A DNA stretch of 58,808 nucleotides from an uncultured Oscillospiraceae bacterium (GCA_934597175.1 CAKTQR010000014.1:1-58808); one strand, 5' to 3'. Positions 8,376 through 17,514 are shown, counted from the stretch's first letter. Notes: generated by a model from the sequence alone, not told the origin. A program made the numbers and translations.

Positions 8376-8801
8376 ATGAGCAAGGTCGCAGTTGTGTATT
8401 GGAGCGGAACGGGCAACACCGAAGCAATGGCGAACGCCGTCAAGAGCGGCGCACAGGCAGCCGGTGCGCAGGTCGGATTTTTTAAAGCAGGCGAGTTTCA
8501 CGAAAACATGGTCGGTAACTTCGACACCATCGCCTTCGGCTGCCCCGCCATGGGCACGGAGGAGATGGAGGAAACGGAGTTTGCGCCGATGTTTAGAAGC
8601 ATTGAGGGCAAGCTTCCGGGCAAGACCATCGGGCTTTTCGGCTCGTACGGCTGGGGCGGCGGTGAGTGGATGGGAAAATGGATCAACAATTGCCGTGGAC
8701 TGAGCGCAAAGCTCGTCTCCGGCGGCGTTGTGTGCTGCGGCGAGCCCGACGGCGATGCGCTGACACAGTGCGTTAACCTCGGTAGGGCATTGGCTCAGTA
8801 A
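8376..8801 (+). CDS. Flavodoxin (short-chain)
   Basis: 141 residues, the usual size for a short flavodoxin. The FMN phosphate loop is VVYWSGTGNTEAMANAV (about residues 5-21); the 50s loop with GCPAMGTEEME and the 90s loop with FGSYGWGGGEWM are both present. Flavodoxins carry single electrons on FMN and replace ferredoxin under iron limitation. AAAGGAG precedes the ATG. It forms a two-gene unit with the DUF3793 gene. Confidence 0.95.
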   Translation: MSKVAVVYWSGTGNTEAMANAVKSGAQAAGAQVGFFKAGEFHENMVGNFDTIAFGCPAMGTEEMEETEFAPMFRSIEGKLPGKTIGLFGSYGWGGGEWMGKWINNCRGLSAKLVSGGVVCCGEPDGDALTQCVNLGRALAQ

Positions 8802-8821
8802 CCAAAAATCGACTTCTCCGC

Positions 8822-8850
8822 TTGACGGAACACCTCGATTGAACTATAAT
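8822..8850 (+). promoter_or_regulatory. Consensus housekeeping promoter for the zinc-ribbon gene
   Basis: TTGACG-N17-TATAAT, 28 bases before the ATG at 8879; AAAGGAG follows. Confidence 0.85.
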
Positions 8851-8878
8851 CTTGGTATCAACTCAAAGGAGAAGCGTC

Positions 8879-9313
8879 ATGAGAGAATGTGAAAATTGCC
8901 ATAACCTTATACCCGAGGGGATGAAGATCTGCCCCCATTGCAGCGGGCTTCCGCCTACGCTTTTCCCGCACTTTTTCGTTTACCTTGCGCTGACCTTCGT
9001 TGCGATAGGCGCAGCGGTGTACTTCCGCCCGTTCCTTGACGGACCTGCGTCCGGTCAGGTGGTCAACGGCGTTTTGTGGGCGGCGTTCACGATATTCGTG
9101 TTCTTTGCGATAATCTTCACCTGCGTGTGCGTCATCGTCGCAAGGGACTATTCGCACCGGCGCTTTAAGGGCAAGCTCACCAAGGCTGAGCGCACCCGCT
9201 TTATAAACATGAAGCAGCACATCGAGTCCGGCCGCCACTTCTACGACAAGGGCGAGTACTGCACCGTCTGCGGACACAAGAAAACCGGCAGAGTGCCTGC
9301 TAAAAAGAAATAA
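8879..9313 (+). CDS. Zinc-ribbon membrane protein
   Basis: 144 residues. An N-terminal zinc ribbon (CENC...CPHC, about residues 4-22) is followed by two membrane segments (about 31-49 and 64-87) and a basic C-terminal region containing a second CxxC (CTVCGHKK). This layout is frequent in small Firmicutes membrane proteins of unknown role. It has its own promoter and terminator, so it is a single-gene unit. No function can be assigned. Confidence 0.8.
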   Translation: MRECENCHNLIPEGMKICPHCSGLPPTLFPHFFVYLALTFVAIGAAVYFRPFLDGPASGQVVNGVLWAAFTIFVFFAIIFTCVCVIVARDYSHRRFKGKLTKAERTRFINMKQHIESGRHFYDKGEYCTVCGHKKTGRVPAKKK

Positions 9314-9328
9314 TTAAATACAAAAAAC

Positions 9329-9358
9329 AAAAGACCACGGCTTGCGCCGTGGCCTTTT
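9329..9358. terminator. Bidirectional terminator between the zinc-ribbon and HtrA genes
   Basis: CCACGGC-TTGC-GCCGTGG flanked by AAAAG on one side and CTTTT on the other; the genes converge here. Confidence 0.8.
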
Positions 9359-9408
9359 GCTTTGAGAAAAGAATAGAGAGGATGTATAAGGAGAAGAGAA
9401 ATAGCTAG

Positions 9409-10857
9409 TTATTGACCGAACTGCGGACGGCTTGACAGACCTGAGTCGTTTACGCCGTTTGATTCGGTATTGGGCTTCGATTCGTCGAAGACCACGCTGA
9501 GCGTTTTGTAGTCGCCGTTGCGGTAGACCGTTATTTCGGCGGTCTCACCGGCCTTGAACGAACGGATAGCCGAGTCGAGGTCGTTGAAGTCCTTGACCTC
9601 GGTATCACCGAGCTTGGTGATTATATCGCCTGCCGACAGGCCGCATTTTTCTGCGCAGCTGCCTTTTTCGACGCTGAACACATATGCGCCCTCGGGCATC
9701 TTGTAGTAGTTTGCGTATACGGAATTGTATCTGCTGTCGATGTTCGCACCGAGATATGCCTTGCCGGTAACATAGCCGTTGGTGATAAGGTCGTTTGCGA
9801 TGTCGATGGCGTCGTTGATGGGGATAGCGAAGCTCAGACCCTCAACGCCGGTAGAGCTGTATTTTGCGGTAACGACACCGATGACCTTGCCCTCGGAGTC
9901 GTACAGCGGGCCGCCGGAGTTGCCGGAGTTGACGGCAGCATCAAACTGGAACATGTTGATGGCGCTGGAGCTTTCGCTGGTGGTGATGCTGCGGTCGAGG
10001 GCGCTGACATGGCCGGTGGTCATTGTAAACGCAAGCTCGCCGAGAGGATTGCCGATGGCGTAGACTTCCTCGCCGACATGGATGCTCTCGCTGTCGCCGA
10101 CCTCAATAGGTGTAAGACCGGTAGCGTCGATCTTCAACACGGCGATATCGTTGGTTTCTTCAACGCCGACGATGGTGGCATCATAGGTCGTACCGTCGTA
10201 GAACATGACCGAGACCTTGTAGTTGCGCTGGTATGCGGCCTCAATGACATGGTAGTTGGTGACGATATATCCGTCGGCGGTAACGACGAAGCCCGAGCCG
10301 GAAACGGCGCTGGAGCTTGTCTGACCAAACCAGTTGGTGGTCGTGACCTCGGTGGTTATGCCGACGGCCTGCTGGCAGCCGAGCGAGTAGATATCTGTAG
10401 TGCTGCCGGACTTGGTGCTTATGGACGAGCCGCTCGTGCCGGCGGAGATGGGCTTGCTTGTCGTCTCTGGAGTGGCGTTGCTGTCAAGCACCTTCCACGA
10501 GACCACACCGCCGACTGCGCCGCCTATAAGCGCACACGCAAGGCAGGCACACGCTAGCTTTGCAAAGCGCTTCTTCGATTTGGGAGCGGACTTTTTATCC
10601 TTTGGCTTTTCTTCCTTGGGCTTTTTCTCCGAGGGGACATAGTACTTGGGAACTTCCGTATCCTCCCCGCAGGGAACGAACTCGGCGTCCTCGTACAGAT
10701 TCTGCTCGGGTCTTACGAAGTGGTACTCGCCGTCATCGGAGGCAGACGGTGCCGGAGCGCTGCTCTCGGTCTCTTGAGTGTTATCAATTTCGGAACTTAA
10801 ATTTTCAGCTTCCGAGCTGTTCTCGGTGTTGTTCATTTCATCTTTACGATCTTCCAT
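9409..10857 (-). CDS. HtrA/DegP-type membrane-anchored serine protease with PDZ domain
   Basis: 482 residues. A charged cytoplasmic N-terminus (1-98) precedes one membrane anchor (about 99-122), a trypsin-like domain outside the membrane and a C-terminal PDZ domain (about 365-465). The catalytic triad is visible: His203 in TNYHVIEA, Asp237 in TNDIAVLKID and Ser314 in NSGNSGGPLYD. HtrA proteases degrade or chaperone misfolded exported proteins at the outer face of the membrane. The ATG at 10857 has a GAGGCGAAGG region upstream. Single gene with its own promoter; no CssR-like operator was seen. Confidence 0.95.
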   Translation of the reverse strand: MEDRKDEMNNTENSSEAENLSSEIDNTQETESSAPAPSASDDGEYHFVRPEQNLYEDAEFVPCGEDTEVPKYYVPSEKKPKEEKPKDKKSAPKSKKRFAKLACACLACALIGGAVGGVVSWKVLDSNATPETTSKPISAGTSGSSISTKSGSTTDIYSLGCQQAVGITTEVTTTNWFGQTSSSAVSGSGFVVTADGYIVTNYHVIEAAYQRNYKVSVMFYDGTTYDATIVGVEETNDIAVLKIDATGLTPIEVGDSESIHVGEEVYAIGNPLGELAFTMTTGHVSALDRSITTSESSSAINMFQFDAAVNSGNSGGPLYDSEGKVIGVVTAKYSSTGVEGLSFAIPINDAIDIANDLITNGYVTGKAYLGANIDSRYNSVYANYYKMPEGAYVFSVEKGSCAEKCGLSAGDIITKLGDTEVKDFNDLDSAIRSFKAGETAEITVYRNGDYKTLSVVFDESKPNTESNGVNDSGLSSRPQFGQ

Positions 10858-10885
10858 AATTGCCTTCGCCTCGTTTACTTGAGTG

Positions 10886-10913
10886 TCTATATAATAACCT
10901 GATAATATGACAA
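10886..10913 (-). promoter_or_regulatory. Promoter of the HtrA gene
   Basis: TTGTCA-N16-TATAGA read on the minus strand, 28 bases before the ATG. Confidence 0.55.
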
Positions 10914-10944
10914 AGGCATGAACAAAAAAGGAATTAATTATAAA

Positions 10945-10977
10945 TAGTAATAGCCGCCGCAGGGGCGACTATTACTA
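10945..10977 (-). terminator. Terminator after the ABC permease gene
   Basis: TAGTAATAG...CTATTACTA arms with a GC-rich inner stem, just past the stop codon of the minus-strand operon; T-rich sequence follows further down. Confidence 0.6.
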
Positions 10978-10982
10978 ATTTT

Positions 10983-12752
10983 TTAAAATTCAATGTCTAA
11001 ATTGAGATTTGCCTTGATCCAAGCGATGCACTCTGTGCAGTTGGCATCGATGTCTACGACCAGACTGTCGTAGGTCTCGTCCACGATGCTGCCCTCGGGA
11101 ACGGTGACAAGCTCAATGTAGACATACGAATCGGGGGTATCGGTGCCTGCCGTGCTGCTCATTTCGGGGATCTGCGGCTTCTTTGCGCCGTTTTCGATAT
11201 CCTTCATCAGCGCATTCTCGTAGAAATCGACCGCTTGCTCGGGGGTGAGCGATATAGTATTCATTTCTCCAGTGGATGAGGGGTACTCGAACGATGCATC
11301 GTATACATTCTGCACCGTGACGGGTATCTCCGGAGTAAAGATATCTTTGATGACATTTTTCGAGCTGAGCACCTTGTAATACGCTTTGTAGTTATCATCG
11401 ATAAGCAGGGTATACCCGCGGCAAATGACACGACCGTCCTTGAGCTTGTATCGGATACTCACATAGCCGGTGTTTTCAAGATCCGTGTCGTCTAAACCCT
11501 CGTACTTGTTACGGTCGGCGATTATAGCCTTGTTGACATCGAGCATGGCCTCGATATCCGAGCGCTCGGTCACATTATAGCCGCCGCTCTCACGGCTGCA
11601 AACTATCATTTCAATGTCATCGGCATCGGGAAGCTGCGAGGACAGGTCAAACAGATCCGTCACGCAGACGAAGGCGAAAACTATGCACAGTATAACAGTG
11701 ATGACAAAGCCCTTCCAGCTGCCTTTAAAGACATGGAAGCTCTTTTTAAGCAGCATTTCGGAAGCAAAATAGCCGATGAATGCGCCGATGATAAGTCCGG
11801 CGGACAAAACGAGCATGGACATCGAAAGACTCGTGAACAGTGCGCTTATGATAACGAAGAACAGTAGACCGAAGCACAGAGCAGAGCATGCCGTGACGCA
11901 GAACTTGAACACCGGACGCAGGGACTTGACAGCGATGACATCACCGGCAGACTCCATGCGGCGCTTGCGGTACAGTAGCAGCGCTGCGGCCGAGAGCACG
12001 ACGGCTGCAATGATGTAGCCGAGCAGTGCAGACCAGTTCGTGAGCGTGACCGCCGTTTTTGTGGCGCTCAGACCAATGCGTGTAAACAGGTATACAAGCG
12101 GCGACATGAACTCCAGGATGCAGTCGGGAAGCTCGTTATAGCCGAACACGAACATGCAGTAGAGCATGCGCACGACATATTCCATGCCGAGGAACACGAA
12201 ATTAAATATAATGTAGAGCGCCGGCAGAGCGACGGTGTTCGCCGTCAGCATGGCGATAAATGCTGCGATGGAGAAGAAGATGAGAAACTCCATGGAGTTC
12301 ACGGCAAACAAAATGGCGTTCATCTTGAAGATGTAAGCCGACTCAACGCCGCTGCTGAGGGTGAACAGCCAGTTGAGCACGGCGATGAGCAGGTTAACGG
12401 CAAGCACCGGCAGCGCACCTGCAAGATACGCCGAGCAGAACACCGCCTCACGGCGAACGGGAGTCGAGGCGATCATGCCGCAGCTGCGTGAGTTATATAG
12501 GAAACCGAAAACCGCCATTGCCGCAAGGATCCCCATTAAGAAACCGGAGACGACGCTTGCTTCCACGCTCATTGCCATCGCTTCATACACCGCTGAGGCG
12601 GCCGATTCCTTGACGCCCTGAAGCCTTGCCACAAGAGAGGGGAGCGGCAGGCACATGAACCATACGGCAAAATAGGCTGTCCACAGCGGCCAGAAGCGCT
12701 TGAGCATACTTTTGAAAATACCGGCGTTAAAGAACGATATCTTTGACTTCAT
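10983..12752 (-). CDS. ABC-2 type transporter permease (GntR/YtrA-type operon)
   Basis: 589 residues. The N-terminal 350 residues contain about ten membrane segments; a large polar domain follows (about 375-589), probably outside the cell. The start is the ATG at 12752 with GGAGGTG upstream; a TTG further up (12767) is rejected. It overlaps the ATPase gene by 26 bases, so the two are translationally coupled. Together with the ATPase and the GntR regulator this is the arrangement of B. subtilis ytrABC-like operons, which respond to cell-envelope antibiotics. The extended soluble domain makes it longer than a simple ABC-2 permease. Substrate unknown. Confidence 0.8.
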   Translation of the reverse strand: MKSKISFFNAGIFKSMLKRFWPLWTAYFAVWFMCLPLPSLVARLQGVKESAASAVYEAMAMSVEASVVSGFLMGILAAMAVFGFLYNSRSCGMIASTPVRREAVFCSAYLAGALPVLAVNLLIAVLNWLFTLSSGVESAYIFKMNAILFAVNSMEFLIFFSIAAFIAMLTANTVALPALYIIFNFVFLGMEYVVRMLYCMFVFGYNELPDCILEFMSPLVYLFTRIGLSATKTAVTLTNWSALLGYIIAAVVLSAAALLLYRKRRMESAGDVIAVKSLRPVFKFCVTACSALCFGLLFFVIISALFTSLSMSMLVLSAGLIIGAFIGYFASEMLLKKSFHVFKGSWKGFVITVILCIVFAFVCVTDLFDLSSQLPDADDIEMIVCSRESGGYNVTERSDIEAMLDVNKAIIADRNKYEGLDDTDLENTGYVSIRYKLKDGRVICRGYTLLIDDNYKAYYKVLSSKNVIKDIFTPEIPVTVQNVYDASFEYPSSTGEMNTISLTPEQAVDFYENALMKDIENGAKKPQIPEMSSTAGTDTPDSYVYIELVTVPEGSIVDETYDSLVVDIDANCTECIAWIKANLNLDIEF

Positions 12753-13620
12753 AGTCAGCACCTCCAAGCTCGTAAATGAATATCTCCTCGAGGGTAAGCG
12801 GCACGGCGTCGATGAAAAGCGGATGTGCGCTTTGCAGCTTTTCCGTCAGCTCCTCCTGCGTGCCGTGCATGATGAGCGACTGCAGGCGGCCGGTATTTGA
12901 TTTGTGAAGAATGTCCAGTCCCTCGGGCAGCGTTTCGCCGTCGGGCAGGGCGAGCTGAATTTTAACGATGTTCTCCTGAAGCTCGTTTAAGCTGCGCTCT
13001 ATCATGATCTTGCCCTTGTTCATGATGCCCACGCTGTCGCACACATCCTCAAGCTCGCGCAGGTTGTGCGAGGAAACGAGCACCGTTGTGCCGTTTTCGG
13101 CGACATCGGACATGATGATGCTCCATATCTGACGGCGCATGACGGGGTCAAGACCGTCGACGGGCTCGTCTAAGATGAGTATCTCGGGACGCAGCGACAC
13201 GGCTATCCAAAACGCCGCCTGCTTCTGCATGCCCTTGCTGAGCCTGCGCATCTGGCGCTTCGGGTCAAGCCCGAACACATCGCTGAGCTTCTTAAAGCGC
13301 TCTGCGTCAAAATGCGGGTAAATGCTGCGGTAAAAATCCATCATCTCACGGATGGAGGCGTTAGAGTAATAAAAGATATCGTCGGGGATATAAGCGATGC
13401 GGCTTTTGACCTCGGGGTTTTCAAACACGGGCGCACCGTCTATCATTATCTCGCCTGCGTCCTGACGGTAGATGCCGGTCAGGTGGCGGATAATAGTCGA
13501 CTTGCCCGCACCGTTCGGGCCTACAAGGCCGTACACCGAGCCCGTCTGCACGGTCATGCTCAGGTCATCAAGAGCACGGAAGCCGTCAAATTCCTTTATG
13601 ACATTTCTGACTTCGATCAT
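12727..13620 (-). CDS. ABC transporter ATP-binding protein (YtrB-like)
   Basis: 297 residues. Walker A GPNGAGKST (about residues 35-43), signature LSKGMQKQ (a degenerate LSGGQ, typical of this exporter group), Walker B LILDEPVDGLD and switch His in SSHNLRELE are all present. It supplies energy to the permease encoded just downstream. AAAGGAG lies across the GntR stop codon, 4 bases before this gene. The C-terminal 70 residues are a small accessory domain. Confidence 0.93.
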   Translation of the reverse strand: MIEVRNVIKEFDGFRALDDLSMTVQTGSVYGLVGPNGAGKSTIIRHLTGIYRQDAGEIMIDGAPVFENPEVKSRIAYIPDDIFYYSNASIREMMDFYRSIYPHFDAERFKKLSDVFGLDPKRQMRRLSKGMQKQAAFWIAVSLRPEILILDEPVDGLDPVMRRQIWSIIMSDVAENGTTVLVSSHNLRELEDVCDSVGIMNKGKIMIERSLNELQENIVKIQLALPDGETLPEGLDILHKSNTGRLQSLIMHGTQEELTEKLQSAHPLFIDAVPLTLEEIFIYELGGADYEVKDIVL

Positions 13621-13624
13621 GGGC

Positions 13625-13978
13625 TTATTCTCCTTTCAGCCGGTCGATAAGCTGGGGCTTATCGACACCGATGTAGCCGAGCTCGGTCACGAGCTCGTCA
13701 AATTTGCCGAGAAGCTCTGTTTTTCGTGTCTCGTCCACGCCGCCTTTTGCGCTGACGAAGCTGCCCTTGCCGGGCTGTGAGCTGATATACCCCTCCGCCT
13801 CAAGCTCACGGTAGGCACGCTGAATGGTGCTGGGGTTGATGGCGAGGTCGGAGGCCATCTCACGCACCGACGGCAGCTTGCTGCCCGTCGGCAGCAGACC
13901 CGTCACGATAAGATGGCGCAGATTATCCTTTATCTGCTCGTATATCGGGCGTGGATCTCGGAAGTTCACGCTGACCAT
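13625..13978 (-). CDS. GntR-family regulator, YtrA type
   Basis: 117 residues: a winged helix-turn-helix (about 8-75, with LPSVREMASDLAINPSTIQRAYRELE) plus a short C-terminal dimer segment. That is the short YtrA subfamily rather than a long GntR with a ligand domain. The ATG at 13978 sits eight bases after GGAGG; the ATG at 13984 is too close to it. First gene of the regulator-ATPase-permease operon and a likely autorepressor, as YtrA proteins are, acting on the dyad at 14002-14028. Confidence 0.9.
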   Translation of the reverse strand: MVSVNFRDPRPIYEQIKDNLRHLIVTGLLPTGSKLPSVREMASDLAINPSTIQRAYRELEAEGYISSQPGKGSFVSAKGGVDETRKTELLGKFDELVTELGYIGVDKPQLIDRLKGE

Positions 13979-14001
13979 GTTCATTACCTCCAAGTGTCAT
14001 T

Positions 14002-14028
14002 AACTGTGTGGTTTGTCTTCATACAGTT
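14002..14028. promoter_or_regulatory. Candidate operator of the GntR regulator
   Basis: Inverted repeat AACTGT-N15-ACAGTT directly downstream of the -10 box, over the likely transcription start. A repressor bound here would block the operon. Confidence 0.5.
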
Positions 14029-14057
14029 ATCATACACAGCAAACGGCGGTTTGTCAA
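14029..14057 (-). promoter_or_regulatory. Promoter of the GntR-ABC operon
   Basis: TTGACA-N17-TATGAT on the minus strand, near consensus. Confidence 0.85.
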
Positions 14058-14084
14058 CATATTTGTTTTTCGCCGAAATTCTCG

Positions 14085-14113
14085 TTGCAAAAATAAATAT
14101 ATAATGATAAAAT
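14085..14113 (+). promoter_or_regulatory. Promoter of the methyltransferase/ecf run
   Basis: TTGCAA-N17-TAAAAT, 39 bases before the ATG at 14153. It is the only good plus-strand promoter seen before the long run of closely spaced genes. Confidence 0.6.
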
Positions 14114-14152
14114 ACCATGTCTAATTATAATTGCTAGGAATGGTTTAAGAAT

Positions 14153-15013
14153 ATGTGGCTTTCGGATAAATGGCAGGATTTTGAGCTTCTTGACTGCTCA
14201 AAGGGCGAAAAGCTGGAGCGCTGGGGCAGCTATTTCCTCGTGCGTCCCGACCCGCAGGCAATATGGGACACGCCCCGTACCGACGAGCGATGGAATTGCC
14301 GTGACGCTCGCTATCGCCGCTCTGAGACCGGCGGCGGCTCGTGGGACAAGGGCGGTCTGCCCGCAAGCTGGAAGATAAATTACGGCGAACTGACCTTCAA
14401 TGTCAAGCCCATGAACTTCAAGCACACCGGGCTTTTCCCCGAGCAGGCGTGCAATTGGGACTTTGCGATGGACAAGATACGCAAGGCAGGCAGACCCATA
14501 AATGTGCTCAATCTCTTTGCATATACGGGCGCAGCTTCCGTTGCCTGCGCAAAGGCCGGTGCAAGCGTTTGTCATGTCGACGCTGCCAAGGGCATGGTGT
14601 CATGGGCGAAGGAGAACGCCGTTTCCTCCGGACTTGCCGATGCGCCTATCCGCTGGATAGTCGACGACTGCGCAAAGTTCGTTGAGCGTGAGATTCGCCG
14701 TGGAAGGAAGTACGACGCTATCATCATGGACCCTCCGTCCTACGGCAGGGGCCCGGGCGGTGAGATATGGAAGCTTGAGCAGAATCTGTGGCCGTTCGTG
14801 TCGCTGTGCGCAGGCGTTTTGTCCGACGATCCGCTGTTTGTCATCATAAATTCCTACACAACGGGTCTTTCGGCATCGGTGCTTTCCTATGTCACCGAGA
14901 GCATTTTCACAAAGAAATTCGGCGGTCATTCCGACAGCCGTGAGCTGGGACTTCCCGTGACCGACAGCGGTCTTGTCCTGCCTTGCGGAGCGACCTGCCG
15001 CTGGGAGAAATAA
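14153..15013 (+). CDS. SAM-dependent methyltransferase, RlmI-like (COG1092 type)
   Basis: 286 residues. The C-terminal Rossmann methyltransferase domain shows motif I NLFAYTGAASVA (about 122-133), acidic residue VDAAKGMVSWA (motif II) and motif IV MDPPSYGRG (about 198-206). The DPPSYG form is typical of the RlmI/RlmL group that methylates 23S rRNA. The usual N-terminal PUA domain of RlmI is absent, so the exact target is open. Four bases separate it from ecfA1, suggesting one transcript. Weak ribosome site (AGGAA). Confidence 0.8.
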   Translation: MWLSDKWQDFELLDCSKGEKLERWGSYFLVRPDPQAIWDTPRTDERWNCRDARYRRSETGGGSWDKGGLPASWKINYGELTFNVKPMNFKHTGLFPEQACNWDFAMDKIRKAGRPINVLNLFAYTGAASVACAKAGASVCHVDAAKGMVSWAKENAVSSGLADAPIRWIVDDCAKFVEREIRRGRKYDAIIMDPPSYGRGPGGEIWKLEQNLWPFVSLCAGVLSDDPLFVIINSYTTGLSASVLSYVTESIFTKKFGGHSDSRELGLPVTDSGLVLPCGATCRWEK

Positions 15014-15016
15014 TAA

Positions 15017-15850
15017 ATGAGTTCAGTTATTAAAATAGAAAACCTGCATTACACCTACCCGGGCGACGAAGTTGAGAGCCTCAAGGGTGTGAGCTTGGAG
15101 ATAGAGCGGGGCAGCTTTGTCGCCGTGCTCGGGCACAACGGCTCGGGCAAGTCGACGCTTGCAAAGCATTTAAACGCCATCTTAGTCCCCACCGAGGGCA
15201 AGGTGCTGATCGACGGCATCGACACCGCCGATGAGAAAAATTTGCTGAAGATTCGCAGCACCGTGGGCATGGTGTTCCAAAACCCCGATAATCAGATAGT
15301 TGCAAATGTCGTTGAGGACGATGTCGCCTTTGCACCGGAGAATCTCGGCGTTGAGCCGGCTCAGATCCGTGAGCGGGTGGATAATGCGCTCAAGGCCGTC
15401 GACATGTACGAGTTCAGGCTTCATGCGCCGCACCTTTTGTCCGGCGGACAGAAGCAGCGTGTCGCCATTGCGGGCGTTATCGCCATGCAGCCGGAGGTCA
15501 TCGTGCTCGACGAGCCGACCGCCATGCTCGACCCCAAGGGTCGCCGTGAGGTCATCGACACCGTCACGAAGCTTTGCCGTGAAAAGGGCATAACCATCGT
15601 TTTGATAACGCATCATATGTCCGAGTGCATAAATGCCGACCGCCTCATCGTCATGTCAAACGGCGATGTGGTCGCCGACGGAACGCCGCAGGAGGTGTTC
15701 TCGCAGGTCGAGCTCATGCACAGCGAGGGGCTTGCCGTTCCGGCGACGACGGAGCTCATGTGGCAGCTGAATAAAGAAGGCTTCAATTTGCCTCTGACGG
15801 CGCTCGGCATAGCCGAATGTGCAGAACAAATCGCAAAGGAAATAGGATAA
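15017..15850 (+). CDS. ecfA1: Energy-coupling factor transporter ATPase EcfA1
   Basis: 277 residues. Walker A GHNGSGKST, Q-loop in GMVFQNPDNQIV, signature LSGGQKQRV and Walker B VIVLDEPTAMLDP are complete; the FQNPDNQ motif is typical of ECF A1 subunits. With EcfA2 and EcfT it forms the shared energy module for vitamin and metal S-components encoded elsewhere. Gene order ecfA1-ecfA2-ecfT-truA is the same as in B. subtilis. Confidence 0.95.
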   Translation: MSSVIKIENLHYTYPGDEVESLKGVSLEIERGSFVAVLGHNGSGKSTLAKHLNAILVPTEGKVLIDGIDTADEKNLLKIRSTVGMVFQNPDNQIVANVVEDDVAFAPENLGVEPAQIRERVDNALKAVDMYEFRLHAPHLLSGGQKQRVAIAGVIAMQPEVIVLDEPTAMLDPKGRREVIDTVTKLCREKGITIVLITHHMSECINADRLIVMSNGDVVADGTPQEVFSQVELMHSEGLAVPATTELMWQLNKEGFNLPLTALGIAECAEQIAKEIG

Positions 15851-15856
15851 CGAACA

Positions 15857-16714
15857 ATGTCAGATATTAAGGTCAGCGCCCTGCGCCATGTTTACAGCGC
15901 AGGCACGCCCTTTGAAAAGGTCGCAATAGACGATATAAATATTGAGATACCGCACGGTCAGTTCGTGGGGCTCATAGGCCACACGGGCTCGGGCAAGTCG
16001 ACATTTATCCAGCACTTAAACGCCCTGCTCAAGCCGACCTCCGGCACGATAACCGTCGACGGCGAGGACATAAACGCCGGTAAACTGACGGCCAAAAATG
16101 TCCGCCACAAGGTCGGGCTAGTGTTCCAGTACCCGGAGTATCAGCTTTTTGAGGAGACGGTTTATGCAGATATCGCCTTCGGTCCTAAGAACATGGGACT
16201 GAGCGAGGCGGAGATTGACGAGCGTGTGCGTGAAGCGGCGCACTTTGTCGGCGTGCCGGACGAGCAGTTTGAAAAGTCCCCGCTCGAGCTTTCCGGCGGT
16301 CAGAAGCGCAGAGTCGCCATTGCGGGCGTCATCGCCATGCGCCCGGGCGTTCTCATCCTCGACGAGCCGACGGCTGGATTAGACCCCGCAGGCTGCGAGC
16401 AGATACTGCGCAACATCTGCGACTACCGTGAGCAGACCGGCTCAACGGTCATCATCGTGAGCCACAGCATGGACGATGTCGCAAGACTTGCCGACCGACT
16501 TGTAGTCTTTAACCACGGCGCTATCCGCTTTGACGGCACGCCCGAGGAGGTGTTCTCGCAGCCGGAGGAGCTGCGGAGCATCGGCCTTGCCGTTCCTGCG
16601 GCAACGGAGCTTGCCATGGAGCTTAAAAGGCTCGGGCTGAAGCTTCCGAACTCCATCTACACCAATGAGCAGCTTGAAAAAGCTCTCGTGGCGCTGAAAA
16701 GGAGGGGTGAGTGA
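15857..16714 (+). CDS. ecfA2: Energy-coupling factor transporter ATPase EcfA2
   Basis: 285 residues. Walker A GHTGSGKST, FQYPEYQLFEETV (the A2-type Q-loop), signature LSGGQKRRV and Walker B LILDEPTAGLDP. It pairs with EcfA1 as the second, non-identical nucleotide-binding subunit. The gene overlaps ecfT by four bases (ATGA). Confidence 0.95.
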   Translation: MSDIKVSALRHVYSAGTPFEKVAIDDINIEIPHGQFVGLIGHTGSGKSTFIQHLNALLKPTSGTITVDGEDINAGKLTAKNVRHKVGLVFQYPEYQLFEETVYADIAFGPKNMGLSEAEIDERVREAAHFVGVPDEQFEKSPLELSGGQKRRVAIAGVIAMRPGVLILDEPTAGLDPAGCEQILRNICDYREQTGSTVIIVSHSMDDVARLADRLVVFNHGAIRFDGTPEEVFSQPEELRSIGLAVPAATELAMELKRLGLKLPNSIYTNEQLEKALVALKRRGE

Positions 16715-17511
16715 TGCTCAAAGACATAACCTTAGGTCAGTACTTCCCCGGCGACACCATTGCCCATCGCTTAGACCCGAGAACGAAGCTGCTTTTAGTC
16801 ATTGTCTATATCGTCGGGCTTTTTAACGCCGTCGGCTGGTGGAGCTACGCATTTGTAGTTATCATCACGGGACTGTGCATGGCAGTGTCGAAAATCCGTC
16901 CCGCTGCGGCGTTCAAGGGCTTAAAGCCCGTCATATTCATCATCATTCTGACGGCGCTTTTGAACATTTTCTACACCAAGGGCACACCTATCATCGAAGG
17001 CTGGATAATCACCTGGGAGGGCATTGCCAAGGCGGTCATGATGTCGGTGAGGATAATCCTCCTCATCGTCGGCACATTCCTTCTGACCTACACCACGAGC
17101 CCCATCGCTCTGACCGACGGGCTTGAGATACTGCTCAATCCTTTGAAGAAGATAAAAGTTCCCGTTCATGAGATGAGCATGATGATGAGCATGGCGCTGC
17201 GCTTTATCCCGACGCTCATCGAGGAAACCGACAAGATAATGTCCGCCCAAAAGGCGAGAGGCGCTGACTTTGAGACCGGCAACCTCATGCAAAGGGCAAA
17301 GGCGCTGCTGCCGATACTCGTGCCGCTGTTCGTCTCGTCCTTCCGCAGAGCCGACGAGCTCGCCGTTGCCATGGAAAGCCGCTGCTACCACGGCGGCAAG
17401 GGCAGAACGAGGATGAAAATGCTCAGGATGCAGGGCATCGACTTTTTGGCGCTCTTCCTCGGTGCGGCGTTTTTGGCGGTCATATTCGTAATGAAAAAAT
17501 TCGGACTGTAA
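16711..17511 (+). CDS. ecfT: Energy-coupling factor transporter transmembrane protein EcfT
   Basis: 266 residues with about five membrane segments. The coupling helices carry the two Ala-Arg-Gly type motifs of EcfT: QKARGADFE (about 188-196) and MESRCYHGGKGRT (about 224-236). It opens with GQYFPGDTIAHRLDPRTKLL, close to the family pattern. It docks S-components to the EcfA1/A2 pair. Confidence 0.95.
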   Translation: MMLKDITLGQYFPGDTIAHRLDPRTKLLLVIVYIVGLFNAVGWWSYAFVVIITGLCMAVSKIRPAAAFKGLKPVIFIIILTALLNIFYTKGTPIIEGWIITWEGIAKAVMMSVRIILLIVGTFLLTYTTSPIALTDGLEILLNPLKKIKVPVHEMSMMMSMALRFIPTLIEETDKIMSAQKARGADFETGNLMQRAKALLPILVPLFVSSFRRADELAVAMESRCYHGGKGRTRMKMLRMQGIDFLALFLGAAFLAVIFVMKKFGL

Positions 17512-17514
17512 GCT

